Shown: positions 31,875-44,531, numbered from the stretch's first letter. The stretch is DNA of 64,000 bases from Cryptomeria japonica (GCF_030272615.1 NC_081405.1:610449065-610513064); one strand, 5' to 3'. Notes: generated by a model not told the origin, from the sequence alone. Made by a program: numbers and translations.

Positions 31875-32540
31875 TCATAGAACAACGTTCCTCCCCTTAG
31901 GAGGAAACAACACGAAAGGTGCATCCATGAAATCTCTCCAATCCTGAAGGGAAGATGTAGTAAAAAAACTCAAGATGTATTGAGTCTCTAAAAATTGCTT
32001 AAGTAACCCCATGTCGATGCTAAAAGTTTCCTCCTCCAAATCAAGTGTACTAGGTGACATTGCTTAAAAAGACAATCCAAGATCTAGTGAAGATGAATGT
32101 AGAACATGATCCAAAGACTCAAGTGTCTTCTCTAACAATAAAGGGATGTCCTCCAAATGTTGTACACGAGTATCCACAATCATGTCAACCTCAAAAGAAT
32201 GATCATGTAGAGAATGAACAAGAGGGTTAGAGTGTTCCCTCACACAAACTGAATAAGGATTGTCTCCATCAAAGAGAAGATGAATATCATCAGTGATGTC
32301 TACCAAATATACAATGTAGGACTCAACAAACAAACCTACAATATATATGAAGTAGTCATACCAGGGAACTGAATCTAGAAGACAAGGTATATCCTGTTGC
32401 ACTGAATAACAAGAATAGCGAGCTATAGCATCATCTGCATCATTAGGTACAATAAGTGATATGATATCAATAGGAGGAGATGAAATACAAGTCTCAAGAA
32501 TGGTTTCACACGTGAGAACAACAAAGTTCAAGTAACCAAA
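31875..32540 (-). CDS. Unknown frame replacing integrase and RT in the Copia-like element
   Basis: After GAG-pre-integrase residues resembling F-G-Y/H-L-N-F, the minus-strand frame runs 155 codons (32531-32064) and, past a single stop at 32064-32066, continues 61 more (32060-31875) in the same frame. The protein is acidic and rich in Asp, Ser, Leu and His (for example VPNDADDAIARYSCYSVQQD) with no DDE, RT or RNase H motif. It may be a replacement domain or shifted non-coding sequence that stayed open. I do not recognise it. Confidence 0.45.
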
Positions 32541-32555
32541 GTTCTCCTTGATATT

Positions 32556-33113
32556 TTAATCCACACAATAACTGTGATCATCATGTGAAGAATCAACCTC
32601 ATCAATATGATCAAAATGTGAAAAGGAGTACAACTGAGATGCATGATCCACCACACCATTTTCAATGATAGCTCTACTCTCTATGTCTCTAATGATAACT
32701 GAATTAGGTGTGAACTCCATAGTCTTCCTTGTTGCGTAATGAGTGATCTGATAGATGGAAAGAAGATTGTTTTTCAAATGAGGTACACACAACACATCAT
32801 TGAAGGAGTTATCCCCAGTGGCAATAGATCATTTCCCAATCACATTCATATGTGTATGATTTCCTATCAAAACTATTGGCATATTGCAAGGCTCAAATGA
32901 AGCGAACATAGACTAAGAAGATGACATATGATGAGAAGGTCCTGAATCTAGAAGCCAACTCCCCAAATCATTTGTAGTAGAAAAATGATCTTGTCCTTTA
33001 CTTGTACCAAAAGTGTTATCCTTTCCTTTATCAAATTCCTTTTCTTTGGAAGAAGAAGCTGAAGTAATAATTATAGAAGGCAAATTGATTCTATTATTCA
33101 TGAGATGTTTCAA
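32556..33113 (-). pseudogene. Copia protease and GAG-pre-integrase region
   Basis: The aspartic protease motif LLDSGPSHHMSSS (33000-32913; Copia consensus D-S/T-G-A-S-x-H-M) is followed after a short break by LCVPHLKNNLLSI (32795 down), the standard protease C-terminus, and a GAG-pre-integrase segment. Ala is changed to Pro in the DSGA motif. A stop near 32910 separates the parts. Confidence 0.8.
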
Positions 33114-33304
33114 TTAATCAATATCCTTCTTGTAATAATGGTGTTCATCATGTCCTGACTTCATGTGCAATATGCATAAATAAGCTTCTCCTTATATGGT
33201 TTCCCCTTAGGTGAGGATGTAGAATCATCATATTGTGGAGAGGATGATTGTGCTCTATCTTGTTGTAGCTTTGTCTTAGACTACTTTTGGTTCTTGCCTC
33301 TTTC

Positions 33305-33900
33305 TTAATTACTTTGAATCCTTTTATTAGCCACCAAATCTTGGGACTTTGAAGACTTGAGAATCCCCATTATGTTCAATTTTGATTTATCATGTATCAA
33401 CATCTCCATGAGTGCATCAAATGGTGGTGGAGTGTTTGAGGCACCTTGAGTGAACTGATGGGTGTGAAAGAAAGAACCCAAGGATGTATACTCTAATGGA
33501 ATCTTGTCCAACAAGTTGTAAACCAATTGAGGACCCTTCTTGTCAATGCCACAATCCTTAATCTTTTCTCTTACCTCATATTCTTTCGTGACATAATCTT
33601 GTATTGTGTCAAAATCCTTGGGATCCAACAATGTGAGTTCATTGTCAATCTTGTAGCCTCTAATATCATCAACTTGACCATACAATTTCTCATAGATATC
33701 CCAAGCTTCCTTGAGCGTAGTACAATTCTCATTGTAAAAAATGATGTCATCTGATACATACTTTCACAAAATTCCAAGATCCATAAAACTTTTAGTGATC
33801 CATTCCAATTGAGCATTAGGATCATGTTTAGGATTTTAGTGTTGTAATTGTTTCATTTATATAGTGAATGAGTCCTTTCTTCCATTAGCTTACTCCATGC
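33305..33900 (-). pseudogene. Gag of the non-autonomous Copia-like element
   Basis: Frames 33825-33571 and 33685-33305 overlap in different phases and form one gag with a frameshift: KLYGQVDDIRGYKI, LTLLDPKDFDTIQDYVTKEY and IPLEYTSLGSFFHT, features of the Ty1/Copia gag (UBN2/Retrotran_gag type) N- to C-terminal. No zinc knuckle is evident in the remaining sequence to 33113. Confidence 0.7.
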
Positions 33901-35148
33901 TTGAATTTTCCATGATGCATGATTATGTGGAGTTAAAAGTGGAAATTTAGGAGAACCCATATGAACAAAATGAAGGAAAAAAGGATAAAGAGAGACACAA
34001 TCACATGAGACACCCCCCAAAATTCACTCAATCTAATAAACCCACCCCAAAATGATGATTTGGCACTTTATACTTAGTTTATGTAGAATGGGCCACTTGC
34101 AAACAAGCGATTTCAAGATTTTGATTTCAAGATTTCAATTGTCTCAAATTGGCTATACATGAATCAAACCAATAAAGTAAGAGAGATTTGAACCAAAATC
34201 CAAGCAAATTATAAGTGCCAAATAGACCAAATACCGAAAGTACAAATTCTACTCAAAATGGGAAAAATCTTATAGCAGCACATGAAAGTAGACAAAAAAT
34301 TATGCACTTTCAAAACAATGGCACCTGCAGAGAAGGTTGTATGAGCTTGAACAAAGCCTAAGAAGTTGCAAAATTGAGGATTGGAGAGGTACAACTATTA
34401 AAAAATAAAAATTCTAAAAAATATGTTTACCAAAATAAAAAAATAACCATACCACTATAGAGAGCACAAAATATTAACCCAAATAAAAAGTGATTGTACT
34501 AAAAAATGGAGGTCAACGAGTAGGTGGTTGTCGCATGGCTCACCTAGGAAGGTCTAAATGGTCGGATGGAAAATGCCATGTGGCCAATAGGAGGGCACCA
34601 AGTTGCACTATTTTGGTGCTCACAAATCTCAGGCAACGTTGGTGGGGCACAAGTAGGTGCACCAAGGTGGTGGAGCCGGTAAGGGCCATAAAAATTGGCC
34701 AATTAAGGGAAAACAAATGACAGCTGAGAATCTGGTATGGCCCTACAAAAGAACATAGGTGCTAGCAGTACAGAGTGGTGGGGTCAATGGTACCCCTCCT
34801 GTGTATATGTACATAATTTTTTTTTCATTTTTTTTGAATAACAAAATTTTTAGAATGATTATTAAATAACTAAAAAATATTTTAAAAATAAATATTTTTT
34901 ATTTAAAAAGAAAACACATACCGTACTACCCAAATGGGGTAAAATTTTTATGCAAATCCCTAAAATTTACTTTCACCAAAGGCAAATTTATACTCCAAAT
35001 TCATGAAAACGGCCTCCCGAACTCAATGGTGAGGTCAAAATCGACATAGGATGCCTCCAAAAAAAATTTGTCTTCAAATCCAAAAATCAAATGCTCTGCA
35101 TTGTCTCAAAAAAGTCTACTCAATGAAGCCCCAATGACTCTAATACCA
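33901..35148 (-). other. 5' untranslated part of the element with primer-binding site
   Basis: About 1.2 kb between the 5' LTR and gag, no coding frame. The primer site (minus TGGTATTAGAGTC) abuts the LTR at 35148-35136. A plus-strand frame at 34490-34720 has no recognisable domain. Confidence 0.55.
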
Positions 35149-35599
35149 TATAAGAATTTGTCAAAAATAAGCCAAGATCAAGAGCTCAATGAGTAGCACA
35201 ATAAGAGAGACAAAATATTAATAAGAATAAATTGTATTCTAATCAAGATGCAAAATACCATCAATTAGATCATCAAAAGTTACATACAATGAAGATGATC
35301 TTGCGTATAAACTCAACACCATATGAATATGTGAGAACACAATCATGACAAGTAGCTCAATGTGAAATAGGGGTAGGTGAGGGTATGTAGGAGAAATAAT
35401 AAAGTATTTTACAAGAGGTGGATCACCCACCGAAGGTGGAATGTAACAACAAGATAAGACCACAAAAATTGGAATTTCTCCTACAAGTAACTTCCCTATG
35501 CACACTTCCCTAAGTGTCTCATACCCAAACTACTATAAAATGCATTACCCTAAGTCAACTTAAGTAAAGTGTAATTATGAGACATAAATTACATCAACA
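35149..35599 (-). repeat. 5' LTR of the non-autonomous Copia-like element
   Basis: On the minus strand it starts TGTTGATGTAAATTATG (35599) and ends at the primer site. It shares most positions with the 31105-31544 copy; several small indels show the insertion is not recent. Confidence 0.88.
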
Positions 35600-35639
35600 A
35601 TGTTCAATACACGTCAAATTTCATTACATCATTTTTTCT

Positions 35640-36640
35640 AGAAATGATTCAAATGGACATGAAATGTTAACAATAACAATATACTCCTATGCCTTATTCC
35701 AAAAATCAACTATTTTTGGTGGGTTGCTACTCATGGTAAAATATTTATTATTGACAATCTAAATAAAAGAGGTTTCTCCCTCATCGAGAGGTGTATCCTA
35801 TGCTACAGGGATCTAGAGAATATTGATCATTTGTTTCTACATCGCCAATTTGAAAGGGAGGTTTGAGATGAGCTTCTTGTTGATGTTAAAATTATGTGGA
35901 CCTTCCCTAGGAGATTTGAAAGACCTCATGACTCGTAGTGTAGTCATAGTCCTTTTACACACCCTATTTCTAGAAATCTATGGCTCAAAATTCCCCCTTT
36001 AATTGCATGTGATATTTGGAAGGACTGTAAAAATAGGATATTTAGAAAGGAAGCTTGTAACAATAAAGTTTTGTTCCACATAATAAAATAACAAATTAAA
36101 GAGAATGTAAATGCTGATTTCTCTAGGACAATGATGGGGAATCACCCATAATCTTCTTAACTCAAACTAGCATAACATGATCTTGTCTTATAATAAACTT
36201 TCATGGCTATTCTAAAGGAAATCTTGTCTTATCTAGAGTGAGAAACATCATGAGAAACTGCAAGGGTCATTTGATAGAAGGCTACTATGTGAATTTGGGA
36301 AGAGGATCTAATTATAGGGCAGAGGCAATTACTTTCTGGCAAGGGCTCAGGTGCCTCTATAATTTAAACTATCAAAATTTCATCTCGGAAGGTAACTCCA
36401 AACTAATTGGACTATTTGAATGGAAAGATAAATATCCCTTTGAAAATTAAAAATTTTGTGGAAGAAAGTAAAAGGTTGATGGGCCTATTTCACAAAGTTA
36501 AGGTCCAACATATTTTTAGGGAAGGGAATGGTGTGATTGATGAAGCTGCTAATCAAGGATTAAATCACAAAGAATGGGTTTTTTTAATTATCTATGGAGA
36601 CCTATCGGGCTAAAAAAATATCTTGGTGAAGGAAAGGACT
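35640..36640 (+). pseudogene. LINE 3' coding end: zinc-binding domain and RNase H
   Basis: Around 35690-35870 the plus strand reads PKINYFWWVATHGKI, NLNKRGFSLIERCILCYRD and ENIDHLFLHRQFEREVW, the zf-RVT module at the end of plant LINE-1 polymerases. After about 350 bases, 36238-36613 gives an RNase H-like domain in two overlapping frames (one frameshift near 36430): EGYYVNLGRGSNYRAEAI, WQGL, EGNSKLI and HIFREGNGVIDEAANQG. The catalytic Asp of EGDS is Asn here. The 5' part of the LINE is missing. Confidence 0.82.
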
Positions 36641-37570
36641 AATTTATACGTAAATGACTTCGTCTCCTACATGAGTAGTTAAGAATTTTATGTGGTTGAA
36701 TTTTCCTTTTCTTTTGTCATTTTGAAAATGGGCATCAATCTTTTTCAAATTCAAATGAAGGGGATGACTTAGATGATAACTAGGATGCTAACTCGGTGGT
36801 TATATTTGGATATGTGCTAGATCTCTACTAGGATATGTGATGGCACAAAAGATATTTATTTCTTTTTTGGCATCTCTAGTACAAAGTCTTTTCTCTACCA
36901 CTTGGCCTTATTTACTAAGGATGGTAAAATTATTCGATGGAAGGGTGATAGTTGTATATCTCATATTGGAAAGATTTCCCATGATGTGAGATGTCCTTTC
37001 ACCTGTGGGGAAAGCGATGAAGATCATTTTAAACATAGCCTTTTTGGTAAGTGCTTTTCATCTAGTGGTGCTAGAATTACGAGTGGTAGCTTTTCTCTTT
37101 GTTGCTTTCAGCCATCTTTCCAAACTTTTGTGCTTCAATCTCATGAAATGGGGTGCCCTTTGAAGAGGCAAAGTTAAAAATTTATAAGGAGTTCCAAAAT
37201 AATGAAGAGGTGTCCAGGATTTTTTCCATAGAAGAGATGATGTCCTTTTTCTTAGTTGTGAAGTCCTTTATCTTAGCTTCAATTGGCCACATCTCCTTTT
37301 TCGTCTTGCTAGAGCTTATTGTAGAGGTGACTGGGTTGAGGAACGAGGCCAAGAATGTTGACAAAAGAAGCTTTGGTGATTACAAGCACTACATGAGGAA
37401 ATTTTTTAAGAAGGGAGAAACTGGTAGTGGTGTAGAATGGGTATGATCATTTTGTCCTCCCTAAACCCTATGCTGTTGTGAGTTATTTTTTTATGACGTA
37501 CTTTACCTTAAAAGGCCGCTAGACTACTACACATGACTACCATTTTCCTATCCTGAACCATATTAGGCAT
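36641..37570 (+). other. Weak coding remnant of unknown origin
   Basis: Open plus-strand stretches at 36902-37177 and 37153-37446 overlap in different phases, suggesting one shifted frame. The second is Glu/Lys-rich with a hydrophobic middle (FFLVVKSFILASIGHISFFV). No family recognised; a retroelement leftover is likely. Confidence 0.35.
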
Positions 37571-37580
37571 GGTGATAATA

Positions 37581-37860
37581 TTTGTAGACACCTATAATTG
37601 TCATGTTTAATTAAATAAATATTTTATTTATTTAATTATTTTATCCTAACTCTTCTATTAATTAAATAAATTCTTATTTATTTAATTAATTCATTTATTT
37701 TCCTCTAAGCCTTTCCTCATTTAAATAAATATTTTTTATTTATTTAAATTATCTTTTCCCTAAATTAAATAGATATTTTATCTATTTAATTGGTCCCACT
37801 TCCTCTATTAGTTAAATAAATCTTTACTTATTTAATTAATTCATTATCTTTTTCACTTCT
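37581..37860. repeat. Array of AT-rich short palindromes
   Basis: Five short hairpin-forming blocks in a row, each of the type TTAAATAAATA...TATTTATTTAA (near 37605, 37660, 37720, 37765, 37812), separated by C/T-rich spacers. It begins with TGTAGACACC, which looks like an LTR start. Likely part of an LTR remnant. Confidence 0.55.
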
Positions 37861-37970
37861 ATGATACATATCATTGATCCTTTAATTTTCTTCTACCTAC
37901 CCTTTAATCCTAGCCAACCATTTATCTTTTCACATCTTAATCATATCCCTCCATTTTCTAAAGTGTCTTT

Positions 37971-39189
37971 TGAAGAGACCATAACTTCTCTCATATTCAA
38001 CACATTAAAATCATCTATTTCATCTTAGTATATTATTGTAAAAGTGGATTTGAGTAATAATTGGAAGTTCTTTATCTTGTTTATGGTAGAATAAAGTAGA
38101 TATTTGATTTATTTTTAGTAAATAAATGTGATCGAAAATGCTTCTAATATGTCTTCCCGAGTGTGCAAGATATTACAATGCAGATGAATGAGTTATTAAA
38201 TAACTCGTGACAAGAAGAAGCTTCAAAAATAATTGCAACAAAGAGCTCCAGACAACTCCATACATTGTAGAAGGCCTTTAAGACATTAAGATAAGAACAC
38301 ACTCCAATATTCATGAAAAATCATGGAGCATCAGTCATTCCTAAATAAATGGGCAAAGTATCTATTTCCTACAAGTTGCACTTGAACACTATATTGTGTT
38401 ATCTTTCTTTAACAAAGATAACTCAAATTACCAAAACACTCCAATGTGATTGAATTATTATAAAATATTATTCATGATGATGAAAAATTATTTAATCAAC
38501 TAAACTGAAGAATAATTACTTCATTCATGTTGAGAAGTTGAGACTTCCTAAAACTCAGGCACCCAAAAATTGTGAAAAACGCAGTCTCAATGAAATTTAA
38601 AAATTCAAAATGATATGGAAATTATAATTGAAGGGATAAAAACCATTTTGAGGGTTTGGGAAGATTCATAATAGAGAATGATAAGTGTGCATCAGAAAAT
38701 AATTGAGACGGGTGGTGAGATGAAGGACAAGAACTTTAGTTTTCTCAATGTTTGTAAACAACCCCTTCAAAAGTGGATCTTGGATCCACATTATTAGTGG
38801 ATTATCTAGGTATATATGGAACAAAAATTATATAAATATATTGTAATCAATCAAGCAAAGGGGGGGGATTAGAAAGGCTTGTTTTAGCTCAAGCAAATAG
38901 GATAGACTAGTTTCATTTCCAGCAATGTATTTTCTAGAATTTCGTAGAGTAAATTTGAATTCAAGCAAATATTTCCTTTATAGCTTGTGTGAATTATCTT
39001 AGCATTTTCAATTCATGCAAGTGTGCCTTAGCTTAGCCTTTCCTTTCATGCAAGTGTGCCTTAGATTAGCTTTCATTTCCTACAAGTTAGAATAGACCAT
39101 CAAACCAGTTTTCTTCATTCTCTTTTGCATATAGCCATGGACACCACCTTGGATTGATAAATTAAATGATGAGGATTACAAAGACCCCA
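37971..39189 (+). repeat. Left LTR of the candidate element
   Basis: Matches the right copy throughout, including TCAGTCATTCCTAAA, CTAGTTTCATTTCCAGCAAT and GATTGATAAATTAAATGATG blocks. A TATA-like TTATATAAATATATTG lies near 38828. Confidence 0.75.
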
Positions 39190-40495
39190 TAATTTTTGGT
39201 TTTGTTCCTGGGATAGGTGTCATTAAGGAATCAAGAAAATCAGTTTGGAAGCCTTTTAGATTTAGAAGTTTCCCAAGAAAAAATTGTCTATCATAACCCC
39301 TCCAAAATACCAGATCAAAACCCCTAAATACCAAATCTAAAGAGAAATGCTATTATTTTTTTCAAAATATCCCTAGTTGGAGGACCATCACTCCAAAGTG
39401 CTAACAAAGGATATTTATTTTAAGAAATAATTGATGGTTTATTGCTTGCAAGAGGTAAAAAATACAATGAAGAGATCTTATCTTCAATAAAAAAGCTTGC
39501 AAAAGAGAGAATTATTTAGATACCTTCAAGGTCCAAAAATGGTCGCCCAAGTATATTTTTGAAGTCAAAGGAGGGCTTCCCAATCAAATATTTGAAGAAC
39601 AAGGAGTTGATTCTAGTCATGGATGCACCATATCAGAAGGAAAGATTACAATATCTCTCTAATTAGCATATGCATTTTCTCGAATGAAAATTCATGGAGA
39701 AAGTTTCCATTTCAGAGGAAAGTGAAGCATTGAATTTCAAAAAAATTGTCATCATTTTTCCACTATCTTTTCTCAAAAATTTGAATGCATGGAAACATAT
39801 TGTAAGAAAGGGAAGATACTTTTCAGAACCAGTTAATGGTTATGTGTAACCTATGTACATCATTTTGTAGAGTAGGTTAGGGTAGATTTGTTTCCTACAA
39901 ATATGTGCTTTGCACATTCTATTTCCTCTTCTCAAAGATTGTAAGCATGCACCTTTTATACAAGTTGTTTCACTCAAAACTTGTTGCACATATTTTGGCA
40001 TCATGAATGATTTGTTGTCGTAGTCTTGATCTCTAGTTGTAGCACTAAATCTTCAAAAGAATGGAAGAAAAAAATGGCAAAAAAATCTAAGTTGTTAGTC
40101 ACCATAAAGGATCAAGTTTCATTTCTCAAAAGTTGAAGAAATTCTTTGCATTAATCATAGGAAAAGTGAACTAAAACTCATGCATGATGGTTGCATAAAA
40201 AACTAAGGTAAAATCGGGTATCTACTTTATTATTTTACTCTTATTGAACTTAAAGTTCTTTCATTATATTCAATCCATTCAAAAAGAAGAAGAAAGGTGA
40301 CTAAAAACTTATTACAATATTTATGGATCTGTCAAGAGCTAAAATTTTTATTTTAAATGCTAATCGGGAGTCATCAGGAGCCATCAGGAGCTACCCAGAG
40401 CTACCTAGAACAATTGTTATAAAAGTAAATTTATTGAATTTTAATGCTCATTACGAGTTGTAGAGGGACCTACAACACTTTAGGTGTGGAGAAGA
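39190..40495 (+). other. Interior of the candidate element
   Basis: About 1.3 kb. A weak frame continues from the repeat end (DPIIFGFVPGIGVIKESRK, 39188-39250) but is soon stopped. No gag or pol domain. Short GGAGYCATCAGGAGC-type repeats at 40366-40405. Confidence 0.4.
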
Positions 40496-40951
40496 TGATG
40501 AGACTATAACTTGTCTCATATTTAACCCATTAAAATCATCTATTTCTTCTTTTTATATTGTTGTAAAGCTGGATTTGAGTAATAATTGGAAGTTCTTTAG
40601 CTTGTTTAACATAGAATATAAAGTAGATATTTGATTTATTTTTAGTAAATAAAGGTGATACAAAATGCTTCTAATATGTCTCCATTAGTGTGCAAGATAT
40701 TACAATGCATATGGATGAGTTATTAAATAACTCATGATAAGAAGAAGCTTCAAAAATACTTGCAGCAGAGAGCTCCAGACATTGTAGAAGGCTTTGAAGA
40801 TATTAAGAGAAGATAGAGAAGACTCTTGAACACTCCCAACACACAAAAATATTCATCAATAATCATGGAGCATCAGTCATTCCTAAACCAATGAGAAAAG
40901 TATATATTTCCTACAAGTTGCATTGTGTTATCTTTCTCCAACAAAGATAAC
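40496..40951 (+). repeat. Right LTR, first part
   Basis: Homologous to 37971-38418. Ends at the ATAAC target duplication of the Gypsy element (40947-40951); the LTR resumes at 48777. Confidence 0.75.
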
Positions 40952-42556
40952 CGATGTAGAGTGAGTTGTCTCTAATCTATTTGTACTACCTTGTCTAGGT
41001 ATCTCCTTCAAGCTACACAAGAACCATCCAATGATTCTACACCTCACAGCCTCCAAGGTTCTATAATAATTACCCTCTCTGAACTTCCCAAGTTCCTTAG
41101 GATAGGGTAAGCTCTTGTTGTTTTGTGAGTTCCATTCTCTTGCTTAGGAGACCTTGTTTTCCCACTCCCTTTCAAACCCAACTTGAGAGTTCAACCCCTC
41201 TACCATAGGATCTTCATTCCCCACACTATACACAAAAGTATGAATGGTCTTGTATTTATTCCCAATCCTAATCCTTCCTCAATAACTTTAATTTTTACCA
41301 ATTCCAAGCTTCACAAGCAAACTGCACTTTTAGGCCTATATGGGAGACCTAATTCTAGTAGCCCTGCCAGCGGGGTATTTTGCAATTATTTGATAATATT
41401 ACCTAACAACCCTCTTAAATATTTGGAATTATGGACACCCTTTTGTGTTTTACATACAATATCTCAAAATTGGAGATGGGTTTTGTTTTTAACATATCTA
41501 ACCCTTATAGGGCTAATTAGGCCTAATTGCCCCTTCCTAGGCCTAAAAAGTAGGGATTTACTCAAACACCTTCACCAGTCATATTGACTGAGTGAATTGG
41601 TGATAGTTTTGGGTCTGCTCTTCCATGGGGATTTCCAATCCAACCATACTTCACATGCATCTACCAGATTCACCCAATTAGGGCCTTTTATCCATGTTAC
41701 CTAATGCTTGCCAACTCAACATGCCAAGCCTAAGGTATGGTGGAAAATATTTTTTTTAGCTTCCCTTGATTCAAAACCAAAAATAAAACATAGTATACAA
41801 TGAAACCTAGCATTCCATAAGGTTTTAGAGTGGGTATCCACCATAGAATGTTAGGTTGGAGCCATTTTGCTCTCAAAACCTTGGTTTTTTAGAATTTTGA
41901 ACCCGCCTGTAACAAAATGAAGATTATTTACAACCTACAACACTTCAAGACTCCAAATCAAAAATAAAAATGTAGGTAAGACACCAGTCTCACAATCCAT
42001 GCCATTTTTTCAGAATTCTCAATCCGTACATGCCATTCAAACTTGTGAAGAATAGGCAATAGCTCGATAGAACACACCAAATGGACAAACCAATTTTTTT
42101 TTATTTTCTTCATATCTTCAACAACCGATTATCATCCATTTTTTTAGGCCTTATACTAGCCTTGTAGTAGTTACATATTCTCACAACCCATTGTGTCAAC
42201 CAACTAGTCATTGGTGTATGAAAATGTTGCAAAGTTGCTATGAGCAACTTTTGCAATTTGTTGCATAATTGAGCAACTTTGCTCAAATCCAAACTTGGTC
42301 ACCTCCAAGTGACTTGTATGACCTCCAAAACATCAACCAACCTACATTAACCCAAAAACAACTTATCCTATTAAGTTCTCTACCTAGCACCCTTAAGAGC
42401 TGACATACCAACATTGGCCAAACAAACTCTCCTAGGGCCCTTACAATTATTTGAGCACACACTCAATGACCTCTTGGCCTTATTACAAAACTAAAAACAT
42501 GATTCCAACATCCTGGAAACAAACTCAACAAAAATTGCTAAGTGCCCTTACACCAT
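40952..42556 (-). repeat. 3' LTR of the Gypsy element
   Basis: 1605 bp; matches 47228-48771 along its length, with the block CTAATTAGGCCTAATTGCCC and AGGCCTAAAAAGTAGGGAT conserved in both. The outer end is CG instead of CA. Confidence 0.88.
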
Positions 42557-42559
42557 ACT

Positions 42560-43892
42560 CTCAGGGTAGGAAGGACTCAAGTGCCTTGAGTGGATAGGGT
42601 TTGAACACTGGTTCCATGTTGTAGTATATCTCCTTTTGACATCCATGTAGCTTCAAAATCAGGGAGACTTGTCCATTTAACGAAGTAATCTCTATAGACT
42701 CCTTTCCTAGTCCTTTTGATAATCTTGGAATCTAAAATGCAATCAAATGTCACCAGTTAGGTTGGCGGTGGGTATTGTATCCAATATACATCTTTAGTAG
42801 CAATAGGTTCTTCTTGGTTTGTAGTTGACTGGGTTCCTTTATACTGGAACAAATCACATACATTAAAGATTAGTGATATACCCAAGTTTGGTGGTAGTTC
42901 CACCTCATAGGCATTGTTGTCATACTTATGCACTTGACCTTAAGAGATCAAATCTTCTTCATGCATATTTTGCTAGGATACCCCTTAGGGAGTCTCCCCT
43001 TTCTCAGATAGGCCATAACTAGATCACCTACCCTGTAGTGTACTTCTCTTCTTATTTTGTTTGCTTAAATCTCATATTTCTCATTGTTTTGTTGTAATGT
43101 TTTCATGACTTGTTCATGGATCTCTTTCATATTCTCTGCAAATTTTTCACCTTGGGAACTCCTATGGTCCATGGAATTGATATCCCTGAGTTCTAAGATG
43201 CCCCTTGGATGACATCCATATACAATTTTAAATGGACTCTATCATGTGCTCCTATTAACAGAGTCATTGTAGGCATAGTCTGCTTTTCCCAATACTAGAT
43301 TCCAAGCTTGACTATGCTATTTTGTGAGACATCTCAACAAATTACCCAAGGATCTATTAACTACTTTAGTTTGACTATCAGATTGTGGATGGTATGCAGA
43401 TGAAAAAGAAAGTTTGGTACCAAGTTTCTTCCACAAAGCTCGCCAAATGTGGCTCATAAATTTTACATCTCTATCACTCACTATACTAAGAGGAAAACCA
43501 TGGATCCTCACAATCTCTTTCAAGAACAACCCTTCTATATTGGAGGCATCATTAGTGCATTTACAAGGCACAAAGTGTGTCATGTTTCTAAATCTATCCA
43601 CTATGACATAAATACTATCATATCCTCTTCGAGTTCTAGGTAAACCAAGGACAAAGTCCATACCCACACACTCCCATGGATTTGTTGGTAGGGCAAGAGG
43701 CTGATATAACCCTGCATTGTTGGAGGTACCCTTAGCCTTCTGACAAATATCACATTGCTCCACTAACTTCCTAACATTTGATTGTAGTGTAGGCCAATGG
43801 TAGAATCTTCCAACCTTCTCTAAGGTCTTGTCAAGACAAAAATGTCCACTTAGACTGCCCTGATGCTTCTCCTTGATGATATTGTCTCTCAT
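42560..43892 (-). pseudogene. Gypsy integrase with chromodomain-like C-terminus
   Basis: The open part 43892-43317 carries the H2C2 zinc finger (HQGSLSGHFCLDKTL, CDICQKAK), then the DDE core with GMDFVLGLPRTRRG, IVDRFRNMTHFV, SIVSDRDVKFMSHIWR and SAYHPQSDSQTKVVNR. Below 43310 a decayed frame continues (ADYAYNDSVNRST, YGCHPRGILELRD, VGDLVMAYLRKGRLPKG) and near 42700 reads RTRKGVYRDYFVKWTSLP then DFEATW, a chromodomain-like module that in chromoviruses steers integration to modified chromatin. Confidence 0.88.
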
Positions 43893-43895
43893 AGA

Positions 43896-44531
43896 TCATT
43901 GTGGTATGCAAAGTAGGTGTCCTTTAAACAATAAGCCTTCATGCAACATATAATTAGAAGAGGCAAGATGACTAGCATTAGCAAACTTTGAGCAAACATC
44001 ATATGCTTGACCAAAATCTTTGTCACCTTTGTAGAGGTCTTTGAGGTCATTTAACCCCACACTTTGTAGTTGCACCTCTTGAATGGTTAGAACCCTTCTA
44101 CTTAAGGCATTTTCTACCTTATTTGTGACTCCTTTCTTGTGCTTGATGGAAAAGGTGTAGGCCTGCAAATACTCAACCCACTTGAGATGTCTTTGATTCA
44201 ATTTCTCATGCCCATTCAAAAAACTAAGTGCATGATTATCAGTGTAGACTATGAACTCTTTAGGTAACAAATAATTCCGCCACTTCTTGAGTGCTCGCAT
44301 CATGACATATAGCTATAGATCATAGGTAGAATACTTTTGTTTTCCTTCATTGAGCTTCTCAAAGAAGAATGCAACCTGGTGACCTTCTTGGCTCAAAACG
44401 TCCCCTATAGCCAACTTGCTAGCATGACACTCCACAGTGAAAAGGTAATTGAAATCAAGGATCCTAAGGTAAGGGAGTTCTGCTACCTTTTGTTTTAACA
44501 ATTCAAATCCTTGTCTATTGCACCAGTCCAC
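43896..44531 (-). pseudogene. Gypsy RNase H and linker
   Basis: 44531-44313 reads FTVECHASKLAIGDVLSQEG and VAFFFEKLNEGKQKYSTYD. After a stop 44303-43896 continues with KKWRNYLLPKEFIVYTDNHA, LSFLNGHEKLNQRHLKWVEY and HKKGVTNKVENALSRR. This is the RT-coupled RNase H of Gypsy elements. The first catalytic Asp appears as Glu (VECHAS; family TDAS). Confidence 0.85.

Larger units (their letters stand above)
31105..35599 (-). mobile_element. Complete non-autonomous Copia-like LTR element lacking integrase and RT
   Basis: LTRs at 31105-31544 and about 35149-35599 are clearly alike along their length. Flanks ATGGT (31100-31104) and ATGTT (35600-35604) look like a 5 bp target duplication with one change. 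Minus-strand order: 5' LTR, primer site TGGTATTAGAGTC (35148-35136), gag, protease, GAG-pre-integrase start, then an unrelated frame, a purine tract AAGGGGG beside the 3' LTR (31551-31545). The 4.5 kb length and absence of any integrase core or RT show it must use enzymes supplied by a relative. Confidence 0.85.

Noticed and set aside
36902-37446. A host gene
   Set aside because: Frames shift against each other, no family or splice structure, and the region lies between retroelement remnants.
41183-41587. A 134-codon plus-strand frame and its relative at 47237-47608
   Set aside because: Both lie in the Gypsy LTRs, antisense to the element; openness is incidental.
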